Shown: positions 8,295 to 16,532 of the stretch, one piece after another
Position numbering within the stretch: position 1 is the stretch's first letter
Layout of the letters: each line of letters opens with the position of its first letter
Assembly (NCBI GenBank): GCA_963763325.1
Contig: CAVXOL010000009.1
Coordinates: 1-18,660 of the forward strand
Direction: 5' to 3'
Length of the DNA: 18,660 nucleotides
Origin: JBBECJ01 sp963763325
GTDB taxonomy: Bacteria > Chloroflexota > Chloroflexia > Thermomicrobiales > CFX8
Program-made: the position numbers and the translations under genes
Notes under the pieces: generated by a model
The model's database searches: none
What the model was told of the DNA's origin: nothing
Seen by the model: the letters and a program-made list of their open reading frames with translations, nothing else

Positions 8295-10967
8295 ATGGCG
8301 GGTGGCCCGATGGCTTCCGAACTGCTGTCAACCAAGCTGCGGATCCCGCCTCGATCACATCACATCGTGCGGCGCGACTGGCTGGTCGATGCACTTGAGG
8401 ACACCATCCCGCGCCACAAGCTCACCCTGATCTCGGCCCCGGCCGGCTACGGCAAGACGACCCTGCTGGCGGACTGGGCCCGTTCCACCAGCCTGCCAGT
8501 CGCCTGGCTGTCGCTTGGCGAGGAGGACAACGACATCGAGCGGTTCTTCCGCTATCTGCTGACCGCCTGGGACGACGCGCTCCCCGGCGTCGTTGACAGC
8601 CCGCTTGGCGTTCTACTCGGCGCATTGATGCCGGATCGAGAAGCCGTCCTGACGGCCTTCGTCAACGTCGCCAGTCACCTTCCTGGCCAGATCGTCTTCG
8701 CCCTCGACGACTACCACCTGATCGACGATAACGCGATTCACGAATCGATGGCATTTCTGCTCGATCATCTACCGCCTTCAGTCCATATCGTCCTGGCCGG
8801 TCGTGGGGAACCGCCGCTGCCACTGGCTCGCTACCGCGCTCGGCGTGAGATGGCCGAGCTGGACGCCGAAGATCTGCGGTTTCGTGTCGAGGAGCTGGAT
8901 CGATTCCTGAACCACGAGATGGGGCTGGATCTGGACAGCGAAGCCATTGCGTCCCTCCACACCCAACTGGAGGGCTGGATCGCCGGGACGCAGATGGTTG
9001 CTCTGACCCTGCGTCGCAATCCGCAACCAAACGTCGATCGTCTTGTCAGTGGCCGGCACCGTTTCATCGCCGATTACCTCGCCCAGGACGTACTCTCCCA
9101 GCAGCCCGACGATCGACGCGAATTCCTGCTGAGGACCAGCATCCTCGATCGCCTCTCCGCCCCGCTCTGCGACGCCGTCACTGGCAACGCGAATGGGCAG
9201 CCGATGCTGGAGACACTGGAGCGCGAGAATGTGTTCCTGTTCCCGCTCGATGACAACCGCGAGTGGTACCGCTATCACCGGCTATTTGCCGATTTCCTAC
9301 GTGACGAGTTGCGGCGACATTTCCCCGACGAAGTCGCCGGACTCCACTACCGAGCGAGCGTCTGGTATCTGGAACAGGATCTACCGGAACCAGCCTTTGA
9401 CCATGCGCTGACTGGCGCCGATCTCAATCTCATGATCCGTGTCTGCGAGCGGTACATTTTCGTGTTGCTTCACGCTGGCGAGTTCAAGCTTCTCCAGCGA
9501 TGGCTCAACGCGCTTCCGGCAGCCTGGTACGCTGCCTACCCAGTCTTCGGCCTGGCCCAGGCAGGATTGCTCGCGTTCTCGGGCGAGATCGATGCCTGTC
9601 TTCGCCGCGTGGACGATGTCGAGCATCAACTGGTTTCGGCAGAAATGGCGGACATACGCTCGCAGTTGGCACGCGTTACCGCCATTCGATGCTTTGTGGC
9701 GTGCATTCAGAACGACGTAGAGCGGGCCGAGTCACTCGCAATCCGGGCACTTCAGGACCTACGGAGTGATGACCTGTCATTCCGAGTCGACATCTATCAC
9801 GCGCTCGGCGATACCTACCGCAGGAACGGTCGATGGGAAGAAGCGAAAGCCGCCTACCGAACCGTACTGAACCACGCCGAATCACCCACCTTCCCAATCC
9901 TGTCACCACATGTCTTCGGTGCGCTTGCTGACCTCGACCTGCGTCAAGGTCGCCTTCAGGATGCTGCCGGGTTCTGGTATCGGGCGCTGGCGGCTATCCA
10001 GGAGCCCGAGAGTTGGGGTCGAGTTCCTCTACCCATTATCGGCTGGGTCTACGTGCGACTTGGCGAACTCCTCTATGAATGGAACGAGTTGGTTGACGCC
10101 TGGCATCACGTGTCGCGTGGGCTGGAACGTGCCGAACTCAGCGGCGATACCCGGACGTTGGTTGTCGGCTATCTGCTCGCGGGTCGAATTCACCTGACGA
10201 ACGGCGACATCGCTGCGGCGGCCAGCTACCTGGAGGATGCACGTCCACACGTTACTGGCACTCCTCCCTCCGAGTGGACGAGCCGCTTTGAGCGCCTCCA
10301 GCTCGAACTCTGGCTGACACAGGACCGGCTCAGGGCCGCTGTTAACTGGTCCGACCGCATGCAGTCGGATGAAACGATCCAACAACGACCGGAGTCAGAG
10401 ATTGCTCAAATGGCGACGGCCCGCGTGCTGATCGTCAAAGGCGATGCACCGTCGGTTGGGCTGGCACTGGAGTTGCTCGCGCCATTGGTCCAGTCCGCGC
10501 GGGTGGAGGGCCGGGTCGGTATCCAGATTGAGGCGATGGCGTTGCAGGCGCTCGCGTACTGGCGGCGCGGCGAGCGCTCGGACGCGCTGACATCGCTGGA
10601 GCAGACCCTGCGGCTGGCCGAACCAGAAGGCTACCTGCGCCTCTTCGCCGACCTCGGCCAGTCGATGGCTCGGATGCTCCAGGAAGCCCACTCGCGCGGG
10701 ATGATGCCGCGCTATGTTGCATCGCTGCTGGCTGCCTGCGGCAGTCCCGCCTCCGATGAGCCGGCCCTTCCTGAACCGCTAACCGACCGGGAGCAGGAGA
10801 CGCTCTCCCTGATCGCGGCCGGATTGACGAACGCCGAGATCGCCGAACGGCTGTTCATCTCCCCCGAAACAGTCAAGAAGCACGCCGGCAACATCTACAG
10901 CAAGCTCGGCACTCGCACCCGTACCGAAGCCGTCGCTCGGGCACGAGCGCTGGGGCTGCTGGACTAG
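8295..10967 (+). CDS. LAL-type (MalT-like) LuxR family transcriptional regulator
   Basis: An intact 890-residue protein, the usual size for large ATP-binding LuxR regulators. It opens with LLSTKLRIPPRSHHIVRR, the typical N-terminus of MalT-like proteins. Walker A is APAGYGKTT (48-56) and Walker B IVFALDD (133-139). A long helical repeat middle (about 350-800, TPR-like) probably senses a ligand or partner. The last 65 residues are a LuxR helix-turn-helix: LTDREQETLSLIAAGLTNAE, then FISPETVKKHAGNIYSKL. MalT-family members oligomerise on binding ATP and inducer, then activate transcription. The ATG at 8295 has no clear ribosome site; ATG at 8310 (residue 6) follows GGGTGG and is an alternative start. 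The gene follows the amine oxidase with a 54-bp gap, suggesting co-transcription or local regulation; the inducer is unknown. Confidence 0.92.
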   Translation: MAGGPMASELLSTKLRIPPRSHHIVRRDWLVDALEDTIPRHKLTLISAPAGYGKTTLLADWARSTSLPVAWLSLGEEDNDIERFFRYLLTAWDDALPGVVDSPLGVLLGALMPDREAVLTAFVNVASHLPGQIVFALDDYHLIDDNAIHESMAFLLDHLPPSVHIVLAGRGEPPLPLARYRARREMAELDAEDLRFRVEELDRFLNHEMGLDLDSEAIASLHTQLEGWIAGTQMVALTLRRNPQPNVDRLVSGRHRFIADYLAQDVLSQQPDDRREFLLRTSILDRLSAPLCDAVTGNANGQPMLETLERENVFLFPLDDNREWYRYHRLFADFLRDELRRHFPDEVAGLHYRASVWYLEQDLPEPAFDHALTGADLNLMIRVCERYIFVLLHAGEFKLLQRWLNALPAAWYAAYPVFGLAQAGLLAFSGEIDACLRRVDDVEHQLVSAEMADIRSQLARVTAIRCFVACIQNDVERAESLAIRALQDLRSDDLSFRVDIYHALGDTYRRNGRWEEAKAAYRTVLNHAESPTFPILSPHVFGALADLDLRQGRLQDAAGFWYRALAAIQEPESWGRVPLPIIGWVYVRLGELLYEWNELVDAWHHVSRGLERAELSGDTRTLVVGYLLAGRIHLTNGDIAAAASYLEDARPHVTGTPPSEWTSRFERLQLELWLTQDRLRAAVNWSDRMQSDETIQQRPESEIAQMATARVLIVKGDAPSVGLALELLAPLVQSARVEGRVGIQIEAMALQALAYWRRGERSDALTSLEQTLRLAEPEGYLRLFADLGQSMARMLQEAHSRGMMPRYVASLLAACGSPASDEPALPEPLTDREQETLSLIAAGLTNAEIAERLFISPETVKKHAGNIYSKLGTRTRTEAVARARALGLLD

Positions 10968-10980
10968 CGGCAGCCGCCCC

Positions 10981-10996
10981 GCGTCCTCCTCGACGC
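10981..10996 (+). terminator. Small hairpin after the LuxR regulator, weak terminator candidate
   Basis: GCGTC (10981-10985) and GACGC (10992-10996) form a perfect 5-bp stem with a 6-nt loop, 14 bp after the regulator stop. A second dyad, CCCC-GTCC-GGGG, lies at 11022-11033. Neither has a T-run, so intrinsic termination is doubtful. The rest of the 145-bp gap up to 11113 shows no clear promoter. Confidence 0.25.
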
Positions 10997-11112
10997 TCCT
11001 ACCAATTACCCCACTCGACTACCCCGTCCGGGGCATGCCGGCGTGCTGTCAATTCCATACGCTGCAAGAAGATTCAGTCTGTCGTCGGTTTCGATAGAAG
11101 TGGAGAAGCTCC

Positions 11113-11553
11113 ATGTCTGAGCAGAACCAGACGCTCATGCGTCGTGGAATTGAGGAAGTCTGGAATGGTGGAAACTTCGATGTCGTCGATGAACTGATCG
11201 CCGATGACTTCGTCGGGCATCAGCCGCCGCTGGAGAACCACGGGCCGGCAGGCGTGAAGCGCTACTTCGCGATGCTGCGCGAGGCGTTCCCTGATATCCA
11301 CTTCACGATCGAGGATCAGATCGCCGAGAACGATCGAGTCGTGACCCGCTGGACAGCGCGCGCGACTCACCTCGGCACGTACCAGGGCATACCTGCCACC
11401 GGCAAGCCCGGAATCGTGACGGGCATCACCATCAACCGTATTGCGAACGGCAAAATCGTCGAGGGTTGGACGAATCTCGACAGCCTGGGAATGCTGCAAC
11501 AGCTCGGCGTCATCCCCGCACTGGCAGAGACCGCCAGCGTGACAGCCTCGTAG
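11113..11553 (+). CDS. SnoaL-like ester cyclase / NTF2-fold protein
   Basis: A 146-residue single-domain protein matching the SnoaL-like (ester cyclase) branch of the NTF2 superfamily. The pattern is an N-terminal helix (LMRRGIEEVWNGGNFDVVDEL), IADDFVGHQPP, GVKRYFAMLREAFPDIHF, then beta strands DRVVTRWTARATHLGTYQG, and a final strand IVEGWTNLDSLGMLQQLG. Family members have a cone-shaped pocket and include polyketide cyclases, but many are of unknown activity. The ribosome site GGAG (11102-11105, 7-nt spacer) also pairs with CTCC (11109-11112) just before the ATG, giving a small 4-bp hairpin. It is the first of three closely spaced plus-strand genes (40 bp to the next start used here), so it probably shares a transcript with the flavoprotein and calycin-like genes. 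The fold call is good; the substrate is unknown. Confidence 0.88.
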   Translation: MSEQNQTLMRRGIEEVWNGGNFDVVDELIADDFVGHQPPLENHGPAGVKRYFAMLREAFPDIHFTIEDQIAENDRVVTRWTARATHLGTYQGIPATGKPGIVTGITINRIANGKIVEGWTNLDSLGMLQQLGVIPALAETASVTAS

Positions 11554-11593
11554 ACTCATCACTCTGCCCGTACCAACCGAGATGGAGCGCAAG

Positions 11594-12757
11594 ATGACGA
11601 CGACGTTGAACCGAAAGTCGATCGACGGAGATCGGGCCATGCGCGGCGAGCGCGAGCCTGAGCAGTATGATGTCGTCGTCATCGGCGGCGGGCAGGCCGG
11701 GCTGGCCACCGGATACCACCTCGCCCGGCACAAGCTGCGGTTCGTGATCCTCGACGCCAGCAACCGCATCGGTGACGCCTGGCGCGAGCGCTGGGACACA
11801 CTTCGCGTCTTCTCTCCCGCCCGCTACGACGGCCTGCCGGGGGCTCCCTTCCCTGCGCCCCCGCACTCGTTCCCCAGCAAAGACGATGTCGCCGACTTCC
11901 TCGAAATGTACGCCAATCGGATGAACCTGCCGGTACGGAGCGGTGTTCGTGTGGAATGTCTCTCGCGAACGGACAACGGATACAGCGCGGAATCCAACGC
12001 CAGGACCTTCGAGGCACCCCAGGTCGTGATCGCGACCGGCGCCTACCGACTCCCGCGAGTGCCGGACTTCGCAGCCGATCTCGATCCGGAGATCAGGCAA
12101 TTCCACTCCAGCGAGTACCGCAACCCCGCGCAGTTGCAGGAGGGTTCCGTTCTGATCGTCGGCGCCAGCAACTCGGGCGCGGAGATCGCCAAGGACATCG
12201 CGCACGCGCACCAGATCTTGCTCTCAGGCCGCGACACCGGGAAGATACCGGTTCACCCTGACAGCCGAGCTGCGCAGGCCTTCGATCGCGTCTTCTGGTT
12301 CGCCGCCAACCACATCCTGACGCTGAACTCGCCACTCGGACGCAAGGCCCGCCCGTACATGCGCGACCGTGGAGCACCATTGGAGCGCGTCAAGCCGGCC
12401 GACCTGGCGGCGGCAGGCGTCGAGCGTATCTACGTTCGAACAGTCGGCGTGCGGGATGGCCTGCCGTTGCTCGCTGACGGCCGTGTCCTTTCCGTGACCA
12501 ACGTCATCTGGTGCACGGGTTTCCGTCAGGACTACGACTGGATCAAGCTACCGGTCATCGGCGATGATGGCTGGCCACTCCAGAAGCGCGGCATCGTCCC
12601 AACTCTGCCTGGTCTCTACTTCGTGGGACTGCCATTCATGCACTCGTTCGCCTCACCACTGATCGGTGGTGTAGGACGGGATGCCGACTACATTGCCAAC
12701 CGCATCGCGAGCCAGGCGCACCGGCGGCAACGGTTGTCAGTTGCTGCCGCCGCGTAG
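11594..12757 (+). CDS. NAD(P)/FAD-dependent oxidoreductase, flavin monooxygenase-like (CzcO/Trk-type)
   Basis: I choose ATG at 11594 because GGAG (11584-11587) lies 6 nt before it; ATG at 11582, four codons upstream, has no ribosome site. The product is 387 residues. The FAD-binding Rossmann motif is VVVIGGGQAGLATGYHLA near the N-terminus, followed by ILDASNRIGDAWRERWDTL, the FMO-like segment that contacts FAD. A second nucleotide motif, VLIVGASNSGAEIAKDIA, should bind NADPH. ATGAYRLPRVP and the late WCTGFRQDYDWI are standard for this group, as is the closing GLYFVGLPFMHSFASPLIGG. There is no signal peptide. Enzymes of this group oxygenate N, S or carbonyl substrates; some members annotated CzcO have no established metal role. 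It lies between the SnoaL-like and calycin-like genes, so the three may act on one small hydrophobic substrate (inference). Confidence 0.9.
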   Translation: MTTTLNRKSIDGDRAMRGEREPEQYDVVVIGGGQAGLATGYHLARHKLRFVILDASNRIGDAWRERWDTLRVFSPARYDGLPGAPFPAPPHSFPSKDDVADFLEMYANRMNLPVRSGVRVECLSRTDNGYSAESNARTFEAPQVVIATGAYRLPRVPDFAADLDPEIRQFHSSEYRNPAQLQEGSVLIVGASNSGAEIAKDIAHAHQILLSGRDTGKIPVHPDSRAAQAFDRVFWFAANHILTLNSPLGRKARPYMRDRGAPLERVKPADLAAAGVERIYVRTVGVRDGLPLLADGRVLSVTNVIWCTGFRQDYDWIKLPVIGDDGWPLQKRGIVPTLPGLYFVGLPFMHSFASPLIGGVGRDADYIANRIASQAHRRQRLSVAAAA

Positions 12758-12789
12758 AACTGCACGCACGAGAAATGGAGTCAGACGAG

Positions 12790-13248
12790 ATGAACGCTCG
12801 CCAGCTGATACCCCACACCCCGACCGCGACGACAGATCGACAGGGATTCATCGGCTCGTGGCTGATGACATTCTTCGAGGAGGATGGACCACCAACCCTC
12901 GCGCTGGCGACCGTCGGAGCCGATGGGACGGTCGTGACCGCTGAACACCCGGTCGTGACGCCGCCGATCGCTGACGGGCCGGTCTTCGCCAGTTCGGGAC
13001 ATGGCGCCTGGAAGGAGACAGGCCCGGACTCCGCCATCGTCACCTTCGTCGGTCTGGGATCCTACGGCCATGGAGTCCTGTTCGGCACAGTAACCGCCCG
13101 CGCGACGATCACGCTCGGCCCTGACGGGGAGACCTTTGACGGCAAGGGCGTCTTCACAATCGCTGATCCGGCAGGGAATCTCCTGGCGACGTTCCCCGGT
13201 ACATTCAACGCCAACCGCATCGTTCCCGAAGCGCCAATCGAAGTCTGA
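12790..13248 (+). CDS. Calycin-like (lipocalin-type) beta-barrel protein, function unknown
   Basis: The product is 152 residues from ATG at 12790, which has GGAG (12777-12780) 9 nt upstream; an ATG at 12775 is five codons earlier with a poorer ribosome site. The protein is a run of short beta strands with turns: GSWLMTFFEEDGPP, LALATVGADGTVVTAEHP, SSGHGAWKETGPDSAIVTFV, GTVTARATITLGPDGETFDG, then GVFTIADPAGNLLATFPGTF. This GSW...GxW pattern with up-and-down strands recalls small calycin or lipocalin-like proteins common in Actinobacteria and Chloroflexota that are often labelled hypothetical. No signal peptide is seen. It starts 32 bp after the flavoprotein stop and is probably in the same operon. 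A role in binding a hydrophobic ligand is inference. Its stop abuts that of the convergent amidase gene within TGATCA. Confidence 0.75.
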   Translation: MNARQLIPHTPTATTDRQGFIGSWLMTFFEEDGPPTLALATVGADGTVVTAEHPVVTPPIADGPVFASSGHGAWKETGPDSAIVTFVGLGSYGHGVLFGTVTARATITLGPDGETFDGKGVFTIADPAGNLLATFPGTFNANRIVPEAPIEV

Positions 13249-14242
13249 TCAGCGCCCAAAGTAGCGGTTGGCCGCGCGGACGTATGCCTCGGCGATCGCC
13301 TCGTGGGTCGCGTCGTCTTCCAGCAGCGCGAAGCCGGTCGCGTTCGTCAGGTAGAGCGGCTCGGTCAAGACGACTGGGATGCCATCAAAACGATTGCCAA
13401 GCCAGGTTCGCGGCGCATCGTAGAGGTTGCCCAGGCTGGGGAAATGACGGTTCCCGCGCGCAACCGACAGGTCTTCGCCGATCCAGGTCGAGGGCGGATC
13501 GAAGCCGATCGAGTTGAGCGCGACGACCAGTTCGTCACGAACAATCTCTGCGAACATCAGGTTCTGCGGCCCACCAAGCTCGCAGTAGTAGACCTCCATC
13601 CGGGAGACGTTCGGGTCTGAATGCCCGTTATAGTGCAACGAGATCACCATGTCCGGATCGAATTGCAGCGCCTTCGTCGCATGGGCATAGGCATGACTGA
13701 AGCCGCGTGGAAAGTCGTCACCGTTCGGCGGCAGCAGCGTCGGGTCATCGAGAAAGGCAAACTCGTTCGTCTCCCGCGTCAGATAGACGCGATAGCCAGC
13801 AGCCTCCAGCGCCTCGCTGCGCCACCAGCGCCGTTCGCAGGTTCACCTGATACTCGATCCCTAACGCGCTCGGGAACATCCGGTCGTGTCCGGGATCGAG
13901 GACGATCACCGGTCGATCGTCGTCCACTTCGGTCGGGATCGGTGACATCGTCGCCGTCGGCTCTACCGGCGTCGGCGTTGGGGTGATCGTTGCCGTTGCG
14001 GTCGCGGTCGGGCTGGGGAGCGGTTCTGTCGGCGTCACCGTCGCGGTCGCCGCCACGACGATCGTCCCAGCCGTCGCAGTCGGGAACTGGGGTGGCGGGT
14101 CACTCAACACCGTCGCGAGCATGCCATCCGGCGCAGAGACATCCGCCGAACCTCCGCAGGCCGCCAGCAGCAAGCCGAGGGCAATCAGTATCACACCCAA
14201 TCGGTGAAATTGTCGTTGACAGTCTGGACGAGTCATACGCAT
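13249..14242 (-). CDS. Lipoprotein N-acetylmuramoyl-L-alanine amidase (Amidase_3 type), one frameshift
   Basis: The protein opens with a lipoprotein signal: LGVILIALGLLLAAC with the lipid-modified Cys at residue 29. A Thr/Pro-rich linker of about 60 residues (TPTEPLPSPTATATAT, TPTPTPVEPT) follows and should span the cell wall. The catalytic domain starts at RPVIVLDPGHDR, whose His is the first zinc ligand. It continues with GIEYQVNLRTALVAQ (Glu ligand), then changes frame near 13820, and resumes EALEAAGYRVYLTRETN in the other frame. MVISLHYNGHSDPN gives the next His ligand and VVLTEPLYLTN the probable catalytic Glu. It ends VRAANRYFGR. The family cleaves the amide bond between N-acetylmuramic acid and the stem peptide. 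ATG at 14236 is an alternative start with AGGA 5 nt upstream. The reconstructed length is about 330 residues. One base indel is the only defect, so an error in the sequence is as likely as a real mutation. Confidence 0.87.
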
Positions 14243-14302
14243 CCTGCGATTCGCAACGTTACGATCGTCGAAGCGAACTCGTCCTCACAAACGGACGATC
14301 CA

Positions 14303-14719
14303 CTACTGAGCGTCAAGGATAGCGAGGAATGCCTGACCTGTGATAATCGGGATACCAGCATGTGACCCGATATCAAGCAGATCTCGATCTTCCGAAACAA
14401 GATACTCGACGACGCCTGCCTCAGCCGTCGCGAGGAAGGGATCATCCTTCGGATCGCGCGAGACAGCCGGCACATTGTCCAGTTCGATGACTTCGGCCTG
14501 GGCGAGCCACGAGAGAATGGCATGTGGATCGCGAGTATCGACGCTGCGGTACTTGCGAACCAGTGCCGGCCGCCTGATCACTTCCAGATATTCAGCGACG
14601 ATCGCTGGAGAGACGACTTGATGGTACTCGTTGGCGCGATCGAACACGATGCGACCCCAGACTCCGTAGGGGTTGATGAGACCGCGAACAATGATGACAG
14701 TGTCAAACACAACTCTCAT
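14303..14719 (-). CDS. PIN-domain toxin (COG1569-like) of a toxin-antitoxin pair
   Basis: A 138-residue single PIN domain. The acidic residues expected for Mg2+-dependent RNase activity are present: D6 (VVFDTV), E43 (VAEYLEVI), D92/D93 (DDPFLATAE) and D111/D113 (SEDRDLL). The usual DTN at the first site reads DTV here, which is uncommon. The body pattern PAIVAEYLEVIRRPALVRKY and the ending GIPIITGQAFLAIL match the COG1569 group of predicted PIN toxins. Its ATG overlaps the stop of the upstream AbrB gene by 4 bp (TCAT at 14716-14719 on the plus strand), the standard antitoxin-toxin arrangement. PIN toxins cleave RNA when not held by the antitoxin; the target cannot be read here. The frame is intact. 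Confidence 0.88.
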   Translation of the reverse strand: MRVVFDTVIIVRGLINPYGVWGRIVFDRANEYHQVVSPAIVAEYLEVIRRPALVRKYRSVDTRDPHAILSWLAQAEVIELDNVPAVSRDPKDDPFLATAEAGVVEYLVSEDRDLLDIGSHAGIPIITGQAFLAILDAQ

Positions 14720-15051
14720 CGCCGCGCGGAGCGCCTCAATGCGCGTACCTCCCGTATCGCGGCATCGATATCTGCGTTGACTTCATCCTCGGAGATACCA
14801 CGATCAATGATCTCCTGCCGTACAGGCGCGAAGTATGCATACAGTTCCTGCAGCCACGGGGAACCTTCAGCCGTCTCACTCAGTTGCACCGGCTTGATGT
14901 GCAACTCCCCGTCATCGAGTCGTACCTGGAGCATTGTCGACTCGGTGATGCCGAGTCGCTTGCGAAACTCAACCGGGATCGTAATCTGGCCGCCTCGGAG
15001 AGGTCGGACGAGTCGTGTTGTTGAAGTGGAATCGCTCATGGTCGTCACCAA
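14716..15051 (-). CDS. AbrB/MazE/SpoVT-family antitoxin
   Basis: The protein carries an AbrB-type swapped-hairpin DNA-binding domain near its N-terminus: RPLRGGQITIPVEFRKRLGI, then LQVRLDDGELHIKPV. The C-terminal half (WLQELYAYFAPVRQEIIDRG through EVNADIDAAIREVRALRRSA) is helical and basic at the end, and probably wraps the PIN toxin. TTG at 15051 gives 111 residues; ATG at 15039 gives 107 and is the more usual codon, but neither has a strong ribosome site. As in other such modules the antitoxin should bind its own promoter, alone or with toxin, and a 21-bp dyad lies 7 bp upstream of the TTG. Small, intact and well matched to the family. Confidence 0.88.
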   Translation of the reverse strand: MVTTMSDSTSTTRLVRPLRGGQITIPVEFRKRLGITESTMLQVRLDDGELHIKPVQLSETAEGSPWLQELYAYFAPVRQEIIDRGISEDEVNADIDAAIREVRALRRSARR

Positions 15052-15057
15052 TCGAGA

Positions 15058-15078
15058 TACAGAATTACAATTTCTGTA
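15058..15078. promoter_or_regulatory. 21-bp dyad upstream of the AbrB/PIN operon, candidate autorepression operator
   Basis: TACAGAA (15058-15064) and TTCTGTA (15072-15078) are perfect 7-bp arms around a 7-nt AT-rich centre. On the minus strand the centre includes TGTAAT (15069-15064), five of six matches to a -10 box, though no good -35 was found at 15-18 bp. The site lies just upstream of the antitoxin start and is markedly more AT-rich than its surroundings. Operators overlapping the promoter are normal for toxin-antitoxin modules. Confidence 0.6.
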
Positions 15079-15249
15079 GGATACAACTCACGTGACTCCC
15101 TCGCAACATCACCAGGTCCGTAGCACAATGAAGTTACAGCCACGCGCACGCATCTTGCGGCGTGACGCGGTGAATCCCCGGATGCCGACTCGACGTTGGG
15201 CGCGGCGGGTACGACAGTGGTGTCGGAGAGCGCGGAAAGGCGGAGGCAG

Positions 15250-16429
15250 ATGGCCAGCGATCTTGAGGTCTCGGCGGGCACGGGCGGATTGTTCGAGTTG
15301 GATGATATCCATCGCGAGTTCCAGCAGGTCTGTCGCGACTTCGTCAACGACCACGTCATGCCAAAGGTCGAGCAGGCCGAGCGCGAAGGGCAGTTCCCAC
15401 TGGAGTTGATGCCGCTGATGGGCCGCTACGGCTTCCTCGGCCTCGGCTTCCCGGAGGAGGCCGGCGGGACCGGCGGCGACATGCTGGCGATCGCCCTCTT
15501 CTCCGAGGAGCTTGGCAAGGCGTCCGGCGGCATCGCCGTCACGCCGCTCGTCTCGGCCTACATGGCCGCGCCGCACCTGGCGAAGTACGCGACGCCCGAT
15601 CAACAACAGAAATACCTGCTCCCGATCACGAAGGGCGAGAAGATCGCCTCGATCGGCGTCACCGAGCCGGGAGCCGGTTCGGATGTCGCCGGGATGCGGA
15701 CGACTGCGAAAGAAACGACCGGTGGCTTCCTGATCAACGGCACCAAGCTCTTCATCACCAACGGCGGCTTCGCTGACTACATCGTCCTCGGCGCCAAGAC
15801 CGAGCCGTCCGAACGCCATCGCGGCATCACGATGTTCCTGGTCGAGAAGGACGACCCCGGCTTCTCGGTCGGGCGCGCCTTTGAAGAAGATGGGCTGGCA
15901 CTCCTCCGACACCCGCGAACTGATCTTCGAGGACTGCTTCATCCCCGCCGACCGCATCATCGGCGAGGAAGGGCGCGGCTTCTACCAGATCGCGTCATCG
16001 TTCCAGACCGAGCGGATCACCCTCTCCGGGATGGGCGTCGGCCTGGCCCAGGCCGCCTTCGACGACGCGCTCCAGTACGCCAAGGACCGCGAGGCGTTCG
16101 GCAGCCAGATCGGCAAGTACCAGGCCGTCCGCCACAAGCTGGCCGAGATGGCGACCGATATCCAGACCGCCCGCCTGTCGCTCTACCAGGCCGCCGCCAA
16201 GCTCGACGCCGACGCGCCCGACGCGCTCGACGTCGTCGCGATGGCCAAGCTCCACACCGCGATCGTCGCCAACACCGTCGCCGACAAGGCCGTCCAGATC
16301 TTCGGCGGGATGGGCTACATCGAAGAGACCCGCGTCGCCATGCACTACCGCGACGCCCGCATCCTCCGCATCGGCGGCGGCACCGACGAGATCCAGATGG
16401 AGATCCTGGCGAAGCGGATGGGGTTGTAG
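15250..16429 (+). CDS. Acyl-CoA dehydrogenase (LCAD-like active site), one frameshift
   Basis: ATG at 15250 follows GGAGG closely (15242-15246), and the product MASDLEV... is about 393 residues, normal for the family. The N-terminal helices begin HREFQQVCRDFVNDHV. FAD and substrate signatures are GVTEPGAGSDVAGMRTTA and, near the end, QIFGGMGYIEETRVAMHYRD. The frame changes at about 15883-15889: the read has TTTGAAGAAGATGG where GAGAAGATGG would give FEKMGWHSSDTRELIFEDC, so one A is probably extra. The C-terminal motif is RIGGGTDEIQ where short- and medium-chain enzymes have the catalytic Glu (YEGT). LCAD and isovaleryl-type enzymes instead use a Glu on helix G, and QTERITLSGMGVG here could supply it. 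The reaction is alpha,beta-dehydrogenation of an acyl-CoA with electrons passed to ETF. It is a soluble enzyme; chain-length preference is unknown. It is followed by the P-loop gene after 103 bp. Confidence 0.9.
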
Positions 16430-16532
16430 CGACTCACGGAGCGACCGACACTGGCGGCTCGAGTGGGACAGTCCCGTTGTGTGGCAGAAGTTGACGTAAC
16501 GGACACCTGAGCAGGATCGAGGGCAAGCGGCG

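Noticed and set aside
10991..11034. tRNA-like stretch on the minus strand (TAATTGGTAGGAGCG resembles a D-arm)
   Set aside because: No T-arm, acceptor pairing or 7-nt anticodon loop could be found; the following stem has a 6-nt loop.
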